In this document: one piece after another, positions 13,699-22,021 of the stretch
How positions within the stretch are numbered: the stretch's first letter is position 1
Layout: every line of letters starts with the position of its first letter
DNA from: PALSA-555 sp035468285
Lineage (GTDB): Bacteria; Actinomycetota; Acidimicrobiia; IMCC26256; PALSA-555
Assembly (NCBI GenBank): GCA_035468285.1
Contig: DATISY010000143.1
Location: 1 to 40,174 of the forward strand
Length of the DNA stretch: 40,174 bases
Reading direction: 5' to 3'
Program-made: the position numbers and the translations under genes
Notes under the pieces: generated by a model
The model's database searches: none
What the model saw: only the letters and a program-made list of their open reading frames with translations
Told to the model about the DNA's origin: nothing

Positions 13699-16326
13699 AT
13701 GGGCCGCGTCACGCTCAAGAACCTGTTCTCGAAGAAGTTCCGGCTCGTCCTGACATCGCTGGCCGTCGTGCTCGGCGTGGCCTTCATGTCCGGCACCTTC
13801 GTGCTTACCGACACCCTCGGCAGTGTCTTCGACAACCTGTTCGCGACGACGACCAAGGGCGTCGACGCCGTCGTCCGGGGCAAGGAGCCCTTCAAGGCCC
13901 AGGGTCGCGGTGCCGACTCCACCCGGCCGCCGGTCCCCGACTCGCTCGTGGCCGTCGTGCGACGCACCCCGGGGGTGGCCAACGCGCAAGGGAACCTCCT
14001 GCGCTACGCCCTCATCGAGGACCGCAACGGCCAGGCGATCCAGAACCAGGCGCCGACCTTCGGCGTGGCGTGGTACCCGGCCCAGACCGCCGTCAATCGG
14101 TCGCTCGAGCTCGTCCCTGACTACAAGGGGGCCCGCTCGGTGCAGCCCGCCCCCACCGACGAGGTCGCTCTCGACTTCACCACCGCCACCGACGGCGGCT
14201 ACCACATCGGAGACCGGGTCCACATCGCGTTCGCGACGACCCCGCCGCGGGTGTTCCGCCTCTCCGGCGTCTTCAAGTTCGGTGGCAGCGATCAGGGTCT
14301 TGCGGGCGCGACTCTCGCCGCGTTCGCCCCCACGACCGCCCAACAGGTGATGAACGCGCCCTCGCAGCCGGGCACGTGGGACCAGATCGACGTCCGCGCC
14401 GCGTCCGGGCTCTCCGAATCTGGGGTGCGTGATCGGTTGACGGCCACGCTGGGCACAGGGAAGTTCGGTCCGTACGAGGCGATCACCGGTACCAAGCTGG
14501 CTCAAGAGCAGAGCAACAACATCAAGAACAACCTGTCGTTCTTCAACACGTTCCTCCTGATCTTCGCCTTGGTGGCCCTGTTCGTCGGCGCGTTCATCAT
14601 CTACAACACGTTCTCGATCACCGTCGCGCAACGCGCGCGCGAGTTGGGTCTGCTCCGCGCGCTGGGCGCATCGGGCCGCCAGGTCGTCGGCTCCGTCGCG
14701 TTGGAGGCCTTCTTCATTGGCCTGCTGTCCTCGGTGTTGGGCCTCGGGCTCGGGATTCTGCTCGTCAAACCGCTCGAAGGGCTCCTCAGCGCGTTTGGCA
14801 TCAGCCTCCCCACCGGCCCCATTCAGATCCAGGCGCGGACCATCATCGTCGCCCTCGTCGCGGGGACACTCGTCACCTTCGTGTCGGCCGTCGCTCCCGC
14901 GCGGCGCGCCGCGCGGATCCCGCCCATCGCCGCCCTCCAGGACCAGGCGGCCGCCCCGAACTCGGGGCGCCGCCGCTACGCCTGGGGTGGAGCGTTCACC
15001 ATCCTCGGGATCGCGATCCTCGCCTACGGCCTGTACGCCAGCGGGTCGAACGCGGCGATCACGGTCGGGGTCGCGGCCGCGCTCGTGTTCATCGGCGTCG
15101 CGATGCTCAGCCCCCTCGTCGCCCGGCCGGTCGCCCGGGTGCTCACCCTGCCCGCCGAACGGTCCCACCGCATCACCGGAGTTCTCGCCCAGCAGAACGC
15201 CATGCGAAACCCGCGTCGCACCGCGTCGACCGCCGCTGCGCTCATGATCGGCCTCGCCCTCGTGAGCCTCATCTCCATCTTCGGGGCTTCGGCGAAGGCG
15301 TCGTTCTCCGACGCCATCGACAACCAGACCCGGGCCGACTTCATCCTCTCCCCGAAGACGTTCCAGCCGTTCAGCTCCGCCACGGCCCAGGCCGTCCGGT
15401 CGGGCTTCGCGGCGATCAGTCGCCGCCCCGCGACGGTCGTGGAGTTCCGGAACGGCAGCGCAGAGGTCGGGGGGCAGGCGGTCTCGATCTCGGGCCTCTC
15501 CCCCGACTTCCAGAAGGTCGTCGCCGTCCCGGCCGAGCACTTCAACCAGCGCCGCTTCGCCGCCAACGGCGTGTTGATCTGGAAGTCGGTCGTCGGCCAG
15601 CACCTCTGCGGCGCCGACCAGCACACCGCGTGCCGCAACGGGTCGACCGTCGTCGTGCGCTTCCCCGAGGGACCACCCCAGACGGTTCCCGTCGTCGGCG
15701 TGTTCACCGACCGCAAAGCGCTCCCCTCGCCCGACGACTACATCTTCCCCCTCACCGGCTGGGAGCAGCGGTACCCCCAGACGCTCGACAGCTTCGTCGT
15801 CGTCCTCAAGCCGTCCGACGTGTCCACCGCGCAAGCCCAACACGTGGTCGACACGGTCGCGAGCCAGTTCGGCGGCATCAAGGCGCAGAACAAGGCTCAG
15901 TACAAGGACAGCCAGGTGGCACAGTTCAACCAGATTCTCGGGCTGATGTACGTCCTGCTCGCCTTCGCGGTGTTCATCGCCCTCATCGGGATCGTCAACA
16001 CCCTCGCCCTGTCCATCTATGAGCGGACCCGCGAGATCGGGTTGCTGCGCGCCGTCGGCATGACCCGTGTCCAGCTGCGCCGGATGATCCGCGGCGAGGC
16101 GGTCATCGTCGCGGTCTTCGGGTCCCTCCTCGGTCTGGTGATCGGCGTCGGGTTCGGCGCGGCGATCGTCCAGGCCCTCCAGGACCAAGGCATCGGGTTG
16201 TCCATACCCGTCGGGCAGCTCGCCCTGTTCGTGATCCTCGCCGGCCTCGCGGGCCTGCTGGCCGGCTGGCTACCGGCGCGTCGCGCGGCACGCCTCGACG
16301 TGCTCGGCGCGATCAACGCCGAGTGA
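13699..16326 (+). CDS. ABC transporter permease with two FtsX/MacB modules
   Basis: An 875-residue permease built as a tandem: an N-terminal TM helix (LVLTSLAVVLGVAFMSGTFV), a large extracytoplasmic domain (about 45-250), three TM helices with YNTFSITVAQRARELGLLRALG, then a second N-terminal helix near 510 (STAAALMIGLALVSLISIFG), a second extracytoplasmic domain and three final helices with IVNTLALSIYERTREIGLLRAVG. Both modules carry the FtsX/MacB hallmark RxREIGLLRA(L/V)G. Such fused permeases work with a single ATPase type in lipoprotein or hydrophobic-compound handling. The start is 10 bases after the ATPase stop. No membrane-fusion protein follows, as expected for a monoderm. Confidence 0.92.
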   Translation: MGRVTLKNLFSKKFRLVLTSLAVVLGVAFMSGTFVLTDTLGSVFDNLFATTTKGVDAVVRGKEPFKAQGRGADSTRPPVPDSLVAVVRRTPGVANAQGNLLRYALIEDRNGQAIQNQAPTFGVAWYPAQTAVNRSLELVPDYKGARSVQPAPTDEVALDFTTATDGGYHIGDRVHIAFATTPPRVFRLSGVFKFGGSDQGLAGATLAAFAPTTAQQVMNAPSQPGTWDQIDVRAASGLSESGVRDRLTATLGTGKFGPYEAITGTKLAQEQSNNIKNNLSFFNTFLLIFALVALFVGAFIIYNTFSITVAQRARELGLLRALGASGRQVVGSVALEAFFIGLLSSVLGLGLGILLVKPLEGLLSAFGISLPTGPIQIQARTIIVALVAGTLVTFVSAVAPARRAARIPPIAALQDQAAAPNSGRRRYAWGGAFTILGIAILAYGLYASGSNAAITVGVAAALVFIGVAMLSPLVARPVARVLTLPAERSHRITGVLAQQNAMRNPRRTASTAAALMIGLALVSLISIFGASAKASFSDAIDNQTRADFILSPKTFQPFSSATAQAVRSGFAAISRRPATVVEFRNGSAEVGGQAVSISGLSPDFQKVVAVPAEHFNQRRFAANGVLIWKSVVGQHLCGADQHTACRNGSTVVVRFPEGPPQTVPVVGVFTDRKALPSPDDYIFPLTGWEQRYPQTLDSFVVVLKPSDVSTAQAQHVVDTVASQFGGIKAQNKAQYKDSQVAQFNQILGLMYVLLAFAVFIALIGIVNTLALSIYERTREIGLLRAVGMTRVQLRRMIRGEAVIVAVFGSLLGLVIGVGFGAAIVQALQDQGIGLSIPVGQLALFVILAGLAGLLAGWLPARRAARLDVLGAINAE

Positions 16327-16330
16327 CCGG

Positions 16331-17089
16331 GTGACCGCCCTCGCCGACAAGGTGGCGCTCATCACCGGCGCAGCCCGGGGAGTGGGTGAGGCCACCGCCC
16401 GACGCTTCGTCGCCGAAGGGGCCCGCGTCATCGTCGGCGACGTCCTCGACGACGCCGGCCGCGCTGTCACCGCCTCGCTGGGCGACGCCGCCCGGTACGT
16501 GCACCTGGACGTCACCGCCGAGGACTCCTGGGCCCAGGTCATCGACGGGATCCGCGACACCGAGGGCTGCCTCGACGTGCTCGTCAACAACGCCGGCATC
16601 CTGCGGGTCGGGGCGCTCGTCGACACGAGCACGGACACGTTCCTCGACGTGATGCACGTGAACCAGCTCGGCCCGTTCCTCGGTATGCGGACGGCAGCGC
16701 CGCTCCTCGTCGCCGCCAGCCCGTCCGCGATCGTCAACGTCTCGTCGACGCAAGGTCTCGAGGGCTACGCCGGGCTCGTGGCCTACGTCGCCAGCAAGTT
16801 CGCGGTGCGCGGCATGACGAAGGCCGTGGCTCTCGAGCTCGCCCCCCACGGGGTGCGCGTCAACTCGGTGCACCCCACCGGGATCCTGACCCCGATGCTC
16901 GCCGAAGCCGCCGAGCTCCGCGCCGGCGACGACGACGCCGCTCGTCCCGGCGCGGGCGTCCCGCTCGGGCGCATGTGCCGCCCCGAGGAGGTCGCCAGCC
17001 TCATCTGCTTCCTCGCCTCCGACGAGGCGTCGATGAGCACCGGCGCCGAGTTCCTCATCGACGGTGGAGCCACCGCCGGGCCGATGTGA
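16331..17089 (+). CDS. Short-chain dehydrogenase/reductase (classical SDR)
   Basis: A 252-residue SDR with TGAARGVG (12-19, NAD(P) binding), LDVT at 59-62, NNAG (86-89), and the catalytic Ser139, Tyr152 and Lys156 (YVASK). Asp37 after the second strand (VIVGDV) suggests NAD(H) preference. The C-terminal GAEFLIDGGATAG is normal. Overall it resembles 3-alpha/20-beta-hydroxysteroid-type dehydrogenases, but the substrate cannot be fixed. The GTG start lies only four bases after the permease stop, so it may be read from the ABC-unit transcript even though its function fits better with the acyl-CoA genes downstream. Confidence 0.9.
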   Translation: MTALADKVALITGAARGVGEATARRFVAEGARVIVGDVLDDAGRAVTASLGDAARYVHLDVTAEDSWAQVIDGIRDTEGCLDVLVNNAGILRVGALVDTSTDTFLDVMHVNQLGPFLGMRTAAPLLVAASPSAIVNVSSTQGLEGYAGLVAYVASKFAVRGMTKAVALELAPHGVRVNSVHPTGILTPMLAEAAELRAGDDDAARPGAGVPLGRMCRPEEVASLICFLASDEASMSTGAEFLIDGGATAGPM

Positions 17090-17124
17090 CGGCGTGGCGC
17101 GTCGCGCCATACGCCCGTTCTCCA

Positions 17125-17130
17125 TAGGAT
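17125..17130 (+). promoter_or_regulatory. -10 box for leaderless acyl-CoA dehydrogenase transcript
   Basis: TAGGAT is followed by six bases and the GTG at 17137, giving the dehydrogenase/hydratase pair its own promoter separate from the SDR gene. Confidence 0.55.
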
Positions 17131-17136
17131 CGACCG

Positions 17137-18327
17137 GTGACCGCAGGATCACTCCGGGACGACGCCCGCGCCGCGTTCCAAGCCCGCCTGCGGCCGCGCC
17201 GCGCCGACAGCACGATCACCGTGCTCGGGGCCGGCGCCGACGACCTCGCACCGGGCGTCGCGTTCCTCGCCGCGCTGGCCCCCGACGGCTGGGCCGTACC
17301 CACCTGGCCCCGCGCGTACGGCGGGCGCGACGCCACGCCGGACGAGGCCGCCGTCATCAGCGAGGAGCTCGCCCGCTTCGAGACCCCCGACCTCTACCCG
17401 TTCCTCGTCGGGTTGCACGTCGCCGGCCCCACCCTGCTCACCGCGGCCACCGACGAGCAACGACGCCGCTGGCTGACCCCGATCGCCCGCGGCGTCGAGA
17501 TCTGGTGCCAGCTCTTCTCGGAGCCGGGCGCCGGGTCGGACCTCGCCAACATCGCGACCCGCGCCGAGCGCGACGGGGAGCAGTGGCGCGTCACGGGGCA
17601 GAAGGTCTGGAGCAGCCGCGCCGCGTACGCCCACCGGGGCTTCCTCCTCGCCCGGACCGACCCTGCCGTCCCGAAGCACACGGGCGTCACCGCGTTCGCG
17701 TTGGACATGACCGCCCCCGGCGTCGAGGTCCGACCGTTGCGCCAGATGAACGGCGACGCCCACTTCAGCGAGGTGTTCCTCGACGCTGTCGCCCTCGACG
17801 ACCGCGACCGCATCGGCCCGGTCGGCGGCGGCTGGGCTGTGGCACGCACCGCGCTGGCGAACGAGCGCGGCGCCGTCGGCGCGGTCAGCGCCGGCACCGG
17901 CGTGTCGGTCGGCCGCCTCGAGAGCCTCGCCCGGGAGCACGGCGCCGCCGGTGACCCGCGCTGGCGGGACCGCCTCGCCGCCACGCACGCGGGGAGCGAA
18001 GCGGCCCGCTTCACCCGGCAGCGGGCCCGGGCGCGCGCCGAAGCCGGCCAGACGCCGGGCCCCGAAGGATCGGGCGCCAAGCTGCGAGGCAGCGCCCTGT
18101 TCAAAGCCGCCGTCGACGCCGCCGTCGGGGTGCTCGGACCTAGCGCCGTCGCCGGCTCCGAGCCCGACGCGCTGCAGTGGCGCACCCTGTTCCTGACCGC
18201 CCCCTCGATCTCCATCCGGGGCGGCACCGACGAGATCCAGCGCAACATCATCGGCGAGCACGTCCTCGGGCTGCCGCCGGAGCCGCGCGTCGACACCGAC
18301 CGCCCGTGGAACGAGGTGCCCCGATGA
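17137..18327 (+). CDS. Acyl-CoA dehydrogenase
   Basis: A 396-residue flavoenzyme. AVPTWPRAYGGRDATPDE is typical of the N-terminus of long-chain or sterol-side-chain FadE proteins. WCQLFSEPGAGSDLANIATRAERDG is the FAD/substrate motif, followed by WRVTGQKVWSS. The C-terminal SIRGGTDEIQRNIIGEHVLGLP is also canonical. At the position where medium-chain enzymes have the catalytic Glu (YEGT), this protein has IRGGT, so the base must come from elsewhere or from a partner subunit, as in some heteromeric actinobacterial FadE pairs. It overlaps the downstream hydratase gene by four bases (ATGA). Substrate is unknown; fatty, sterol-side-chain or aromatic acyl-CoA are all possible. Confidence 0.92.
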   Translation: MTAGSLRDDARAAFQARLRPRRADSTITVLGAGADDLAPGVAFLAALAPDGWAVPTWPRAYGGRDATPDEAAVISEELARFETPDLYPFLVGLHVAGPTLLTAATDEQRRRWLTPIARGVEIWCQLFSEPGAGSDLANIATRAERDGEQWRVTGQKVWSSRAAYAHRGFLLARTDPAVPKHTGVTAFALDMTAPGVEVRPLRQMNGDAHFSEVFLDAVALDDRDRIGPVGGGWAVARTALANERGAVGAVSAGTGVSVGRLESLAREHGAAGDPRWRDRLAATHAGSEAARFTRQRARARAEAGQTPGPEGSGAKLRGSALFKAAVDAAVGVLGPSAVAGSEPDALQWRTLFLTAPSISIRGGTDEIQRNIIGEHVLGLPPEPRVDTDRPWNEVPR

Positions 18328-19136
18328 GCCCGACCCGGACCGAGCCCGTCCAGCTCGACATCGTCGCCGGCATCGCCCGGCTCACCCTGAACCGGCCCGA
18401 CGCGTCGAACGCGATCAGCGTCGAGCTGGCTGCGTCGCTCGCCGACGCCACGAACGAGCTCGTTGTCGCCGACGGCATCCGCGCCGTGCTGCTCCGCGGT
18501 GCCGGCCCCCGCTTCTGCGCCGGGGGTGATGTCAAAGCGTTCGCCGCGACGGGAGACGCCCTGGGCGAGCATCTCGGTGCCGTGCTCGACCCGCTGCACC
18601 GGGCGGTGAGCGACCTGGCCGAGCTCGACGCCCCCGTCGTCGCCGCGGTGCACGGCAGCGCGGCCGGCGCGGGCTTCTCCCTCGTGCTCGGCGCGGACCT
18701 CGTCGTCGCCGGCGCGTCCACCCGGTTCGTCCTCGCGTACACCGGCATCGGTCTCGTCCCCGACGGCGGCTCCACCTGGTACCTGACCCGACTCGTCGGG
18801 TTGCGCCGCGCGACCGAGCTCGCCCTGACCAACCGCGTCTTGACCGCCGAGGAGGCCCTCGCCTGGGGGATTGTCACCCGCGTCGTCTCCGACGACACGG
18901 TCGAAGCCGAATCCGAAGCCCTCGTCGCGCAGCTCGCGACCGGACCGACAGAAGCGTTCGCCGAGACGAAGGGGCTGCTGCGCCGCTCGTTGCAAGCCTC
19001 GCTGCCTGACCAGCTCGGCGACGAGGCGATCGCGATGGTGCGTGCCGGTTCCTCGTCCGACGGGCAGGAAGGCGTGCGCGCCTTCGTGGAGAAGCGCGCC
19101 CCGCAGTTCGATGGGCGCGACGACCGCGACGGCTGA
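18324..19136 (+). CDS. Enoyl-CoA hydratase/isomerase, PaaG-type
   Basis: A 270-residue crotonase-fold protein. The oxyanion-hole segments are RFCAGGDVKAF and VHGSAAGAGFSLVL. The second active-site region reads GIGLVPDGGSTWYLTRLVG, with Asp where classical hydratases often have Glu, the pattern of PaaG-like isomerases. It would act on the enoyl-CoA made by the acyl-CoA dehydrogenase just upstream; the four-base ATGA overlap supports coupled synthesis. Hydratase versus isomerase activity cannot be decided from sequence. It converges on the TIGR03084 gene with a one-base gap. Confidence 0.9.
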   Translation: MSPTRTEPVQLDIVAGIARLTLNRPDASNAISVELAASLADATNELVVADGIRAVLLRGAGPRFCAGGDVKAFAATGDALGEHLGAVLDPLHRAVSDLAELDAPVVAAVHGSAAGAGFSLVLGADLVVAGASTRFVLAYTGIGLVPDGGSTWYLTRLVGLRRATELALTNRVLTAEEALAWGIVTRVVSDDTVEAESEALVAQLATGPTEAFAETKGLLRRSLQASLPDQLGDEAIAMVRAGSSSDGQEGVRAFVEKRAPQFDGRDDRDG

Positions 19137-19137
19137 C

Positions 19138-19929
19138 TCAGCGTTGGCGGGGCGCCCGTTGCTCGGTCGCCGAACCCGCGAAGGCCTGCGCGATCCCCAT
19201 CCACTCCTGCGCGGCGTGCCCCTGCACGTCGAGGGTGGTGTCGGCGGGATGGAGTCGTTGGGTCACGACCAAGCAGAAGTCCAGGGCCCGGCCGTGCACC
19301 ACGTCCTCGACCCCCTCCGGACCCCAGACCCAGCGGTCGAGGTCCGGGCCGACCAGCTCCACCCGCACGTCGGTGTCGGGGACAGACAGACCGCGCGCGG
19401 CGTACGAGAACGGTCGGGTCCGCACGCCGAGGTCGGCGATGTGTCGCAACCGGCCCGAGACAGCGGGCTCGCCGCCGAGCGCGTCGCGGACATCCTGACC
19501 GTGGGCCCAGGTCTCCATGAGCCGAGCCGTCGCGAACGACATCGCCGACATCGGGCCCTCCATCCACGGCAGCCGGTCCCGGGCCCCGCGCGCCGCGAGC
19601 AACTCGAGCGCATCGGCCCGAGCCTCACGCCACCAGGCGAGCACGGCGGGGCCGGTCATGGACCGCCCGGCGCCGACCAGCAGCGGTCCCGGGTCGGGCG
19701 CGTCGACGAGGGCCTGGCGTCGTCGCCCGAACTCGTCGGGGTCCTTCATCGCCATCCGGGCCAGGTCTTCGCTGTACGCGAGGTGGGCAACGGAGTCGCG
19801 CACGTCCCACCCGGCGGCGGGGGTCGGGATCGCCCAGCGGAGCTCGGTGAGGTTCGCGACGACGGCGTCCAGCGCCGCTTCCTCGGCCGCGAGGTCCGCG
19901 AGCAGTCCCGGGTAGTCCGGCCCGGTCAT
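19138..19929 (-). CDS. TIGR03084-family protein (DinB/maleylpyruvate-isomerase-like N-terminal domain)
   Basis: A 263-residue cytoplasmic protein. The N-terminal four-helix region shows AAGWDVRDSVAHLAYSEDLA, then METWAHGQDVRDALG, matching the metal-binding His pattern of the mycothiol-dependent maleylpyruvate isomerase/DinB superfamily, in the TIGR03084 subgroup found in actinobacteria. It may use mycothiol, but no substrate is known. The gene overlaps the upstream acyl-CoA synthetase by four bases (ATGA), as do other catabolic pairs here, so a role in processing an acyl-CoA-linked compound is likely; this is inference. Confidence 0.85.
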   Translation of the reverse strand: MTGPDYPGLLADLAAEEAALDAVVANLTELRWAIPTPAAGWDVRDSVAHLAYSEDLARMAMKDPDEFGRRRQALVDAPDPGPLLVGAGRSMTGPAVLAWWREARADALELLAARGARDRLPWMEGPMSAMSFATARLMETWAHGQDVRDALGGEPAVSGRLRHIADLGVRTRPFSYAARGLSVPDTDVRVELVGPDLDRWVWGPEGVEDVVHGRALDFCLVVTQRLHPADTTLDVQGHAAQEWMGIAQAFAGSATEQRAPRQR

Positions 19930-21503
19930 ACGATCCGGCTCGCCTTCTCACCCCAGTAGCGGTCGCGCAGCAGCCGCTTGTAGAGCTTCCCCGTCGGCTG
20001 GCGGGGAAGGGCGTCGTCGAAGTCGATGGCCTGCGGGCACTTGTAGTGCGAGAGGTGCTCGCGGCAGAACGCGAGGAGCTCCCGGGCCAGCTCGGGGCTG
20101 CCCCCGCCGGGTTCGAGGGGCTGCACCACGGCATGGACCCGCTCGCCCATCTCGGTGTCGGGGATCCCGAACACCGCCGCGTCCATGACCTTCGGGTGCG
20201 TCACGAGCAGGTTCTCGGCCTCCTGGGGATAGATGTTCACACCCCCCGACACGATCATGAAGTCCCGCCGGTCGGTCAGGTAGAGGTAGCCGTCCTCGTC
20301 GAGGTACCCGATGTCGCCGACGCTGGACCAGCCGCGCTCGTCGCGGACGCCGGCCGTCTTGCCCGGATCTTTGTGGTACTCGAAGCGCATCGTCCGTTCG
20401 CTCGGCTCGAACCACACGACGCCCGGCTCACCGGCGGGGCACTCGTGGCCGGCCTCGTCGATGATGTGCACCGTCGTGAAGAACGGCCGCCCCACTGAGC
20501 CGGGGTGGGCCAGCCACTCGTCGCTGGTGATCATCGTGGAGCCCATGCCCTCCGTCGCGCTGTAGTACTCGAACAGGATGGGGCCCCACCACTCGATCAT
20601 CTGACGTTTGATCTCGACCGGGCACGGCGCCGCCGCGTGCACCGCGACGCGAAGCGAGGAGACGTCGTACCGGTCCCGGACCTCCGAGGGCAGCTTCAAC
20701 ATGCGGACGAACATCGTCGGCACGAACTGCGCCAGGTTCACGCTGTGCTGCTCGATCGCAGCCAGTGCCGCCTGGGGATCGAAGTGCTCGAGGATCACCG
20801 CGGTGCCCCCGAGGCGTGTCACGGAGATGCAGAACTGCAACGGCGCTGAGTGGTACAGCGGCGCTGGTGACAGGTACACGGTGTCCTCACCGACGCCGTA
20901 GGTCGTCTGGAACCCGGCGAGCGCGGCGGTCGGGTTCCCGACCGGGACGCGCTCCAACGCGTAGCGGATCCCCTTGGGTCGCCCGGTGGTGCCCGACGAG
21001 TACAGCATGGCGTGCCCTTCGAGCTCCTCGGCGAGCGGCTCCGCCGGGGACCCGGCGACGGCGTCGTCGTAGCGCTCGTAGCCGTCGATGGTGGTCTCGC
21101 CCACCATGAGCCGGGTGCTCACCCGGTCGGGGAGCAGCGCGACGAGCTCAGCCGCTGCCGCGGCGAGCGCGTCGGACGTCACGAGCGCAGCGGCGTCACA
21201 GTCGTCGACGATGTAGGCGACCTCCTCGGCGTTGAAGTGGTAGTTGATCGGCGTGAAGTACAGCCCGGACCGTTGCGCGGCCCAGCACACCTCGAGGTAG
21301 CGGTCGTTGTTCTCCATGAAGATCGCGATGTGATCACCGAAGCGCAGGCCCCGGGCGTACAGCAGCTGCGCCAGCCGATTCGATTCGTCATCGAGCTCCC
21401 GGTACGACACCGTCCGGCCCGACCCGGCGAGCACGTACGCCGCCTTCTCCGGGTGCTGCTCCGCGTGGGGTGCCGGCCACATCCAGTGCTCCGGGCCCGT
21501 CAA
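19926..21503 (-). CDS. Acyl-CoA synthetase (AMP-forming)
   Basis: A 525-residue ANL-superfamily ligase that activates a carboxylic acid to acyl-AMP and then acyl-CoA. Motifs: P-loop YSSGTTGRPKG, EYYSATEGMG (A5), VGDIGYLDEDGYLYLTDRRDFM (A7/A8 hinge) and the catalytic Lys in PRQPTGKLYKR near the C-terminus. It supplies CoA esters and fits with the acyl-CoA dehydrogenase and hydratase encoded convergently. The longest reading starts at TTG 21503, overlapping the purE stop (TTGA); an ATG seven codons on (21482) is a reasonable alternative. It is cotranscribed with purE upstream and the TIGR03084 gene downstream. Confidence 0.9.
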   Translation of the reverse strand: MTGPEHWMWPAPHAEQHPEKAAYVLAGSGRTVSYRELDDESNRLAQLLYARGLRFGDHIAIFMENNDRYLEVCWAAQRSGLYFTPINYHFNAEEVAYIVDDCDAAALVTSDALAAAAAELVALLPDRVSTRLMVGETTIDGYERYDDAVAGSPAEPLAEELEGHAMLYSSGTTGRPKGIRYALERVPVGNPTAALAGFQTTYGVGEDTVYLSPAPLYHSAPLQFCISVTRLGGTAVILEHFDPQAALAAIEQHSVNLAQFVPTMFVRMLKLPSEVRDRYDVSSLRVAVHAAAPCPVEIKRQMIEWWGPILFEYYSATEGMGSTMITSDEWLAHPGSVGRPFFTTVHIIDEAGHECPAGEPGVVWFEPSERTMRFEYHKDPGKTAGVRDERGWSSVGDIGYLDEDGYLYLTDRRDFMIVSGGVNIYPQEAENLLVTHPKVMDAAVFGIPDTEMGERVHAVVQPLEPGGGSPELARELLAFCREHLSHYKCPQAIDFDDALPRQPTGKLYKRLLRDRYWGEKASRIV

Positions 21504-21997
21504 CCGCCGCGGACGCGCTCGTCCTTCGCGCGTACCTGCTCGGCGAGGTCGGCTTGGTGACGTTCGAGACGTGACCGCAGCGACTCGTCGCTGACGGCCA
21601 GGATCCGCACCGCGAGGAGCCCGGCGTTGGTGGCGTTCCCGATGGCGACGGCGGCCACCGGGATGCCCGTCGGCATTTGGACGATCGACAGCAGTGAGTC
21701 CAGGCCCTCGAGATGCTCGAGCGGCACGGGGACGCCGATGACCGGCAGGGTCGTCATCGACGCAGTCATGCCGGGGAGGTGGGCCGCGCCACCAGCGCCG
21801 GCGATGATCACCCGCAGGCCCCGGGGTGCGGCCTCCCGGGCGTACTCAGTGAGCCAGTCCGGGGTCCGGTGCGCGGAGACGACCCGGACCTCGTGCGCGA
21901 CGTCGAACTGGGTGAGGACGTCCACTGCGCCCTGCATGACACGCAGGTCGGAGTCGCTTCCCATGATGACGCCGACAAGCGGCAGGTCGGCCGTCAC
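21500..21997 (-). CDS. purE: 5-(carboxyamino)imidazole ribonucleotide mutase
   Basis: A 165-residue class I PurE, which moves the carboxylate of N5-CAIR to C4 in purine synthesis. It contains VGVIMGSDSDL, RVVSAHRTPDWL with the catalytic His, IIAGAGGAAHLPGM, and GVPVPLEHLEGLDSLLSIVQMP followed by GNATNAGLLA. All expected motifs are intact. The GTG at 21997 is chosen because TAACGT lies exactly seven bases upstream. No purK is in the window. It heads a minus-strand unit with a fatty acid ligase, an odd partner for a purine gene. Confidence 0.95.
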   Translation of the reverse strand: MTADLPLVGVIMGSDSDLRVMQGAVDVLTQFDVAHEVRVVSAHRTPDWLTEYAREAAPRGLRVIIAGAGGAAHLPGMTASMTTLPVIGVPVPLEHLEGLDSLLSIVQMPTGIPVAAVAIGNATNAGLLAVRILAVSDESLRSRLERHQADLAEQVRAKDERVRGG

Positions 21998-22004
21998 AAA
22001 CGGG

Positions 22005-22014
22005 ACGTTAGCCT
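22005..22014. promoter_or_regulatory. Overlapping back-to-back -10 boxes for divergent leaderless purE and nitronate monooxygenase transcripts
   Basis: The ten bases ACGTTAGCCT read TAACGT on the minus strand (22005-22010), seven bases from the purE GTG, and TAGCCT on the plus strand (22009-22014), seven bases from the ATG at 22022. The two boxes share two bases. Only 24 bases separate the two start codons, so each -35 region must lie inside the other gene. Confidence 0.55.
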
Positions 22015-22021
22015 GCCCGGC

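Noticed and set aside
13621..16188. An 855-codon open frame on the minus strand across the ABC permease gene
   Set aside because: It is an Asp/Glu/Arg/Gly-rich shadow of a high-GC gene. The plus-strand reading has clear FtsX/MacB motifs and proper spacing after the ATPase gene.
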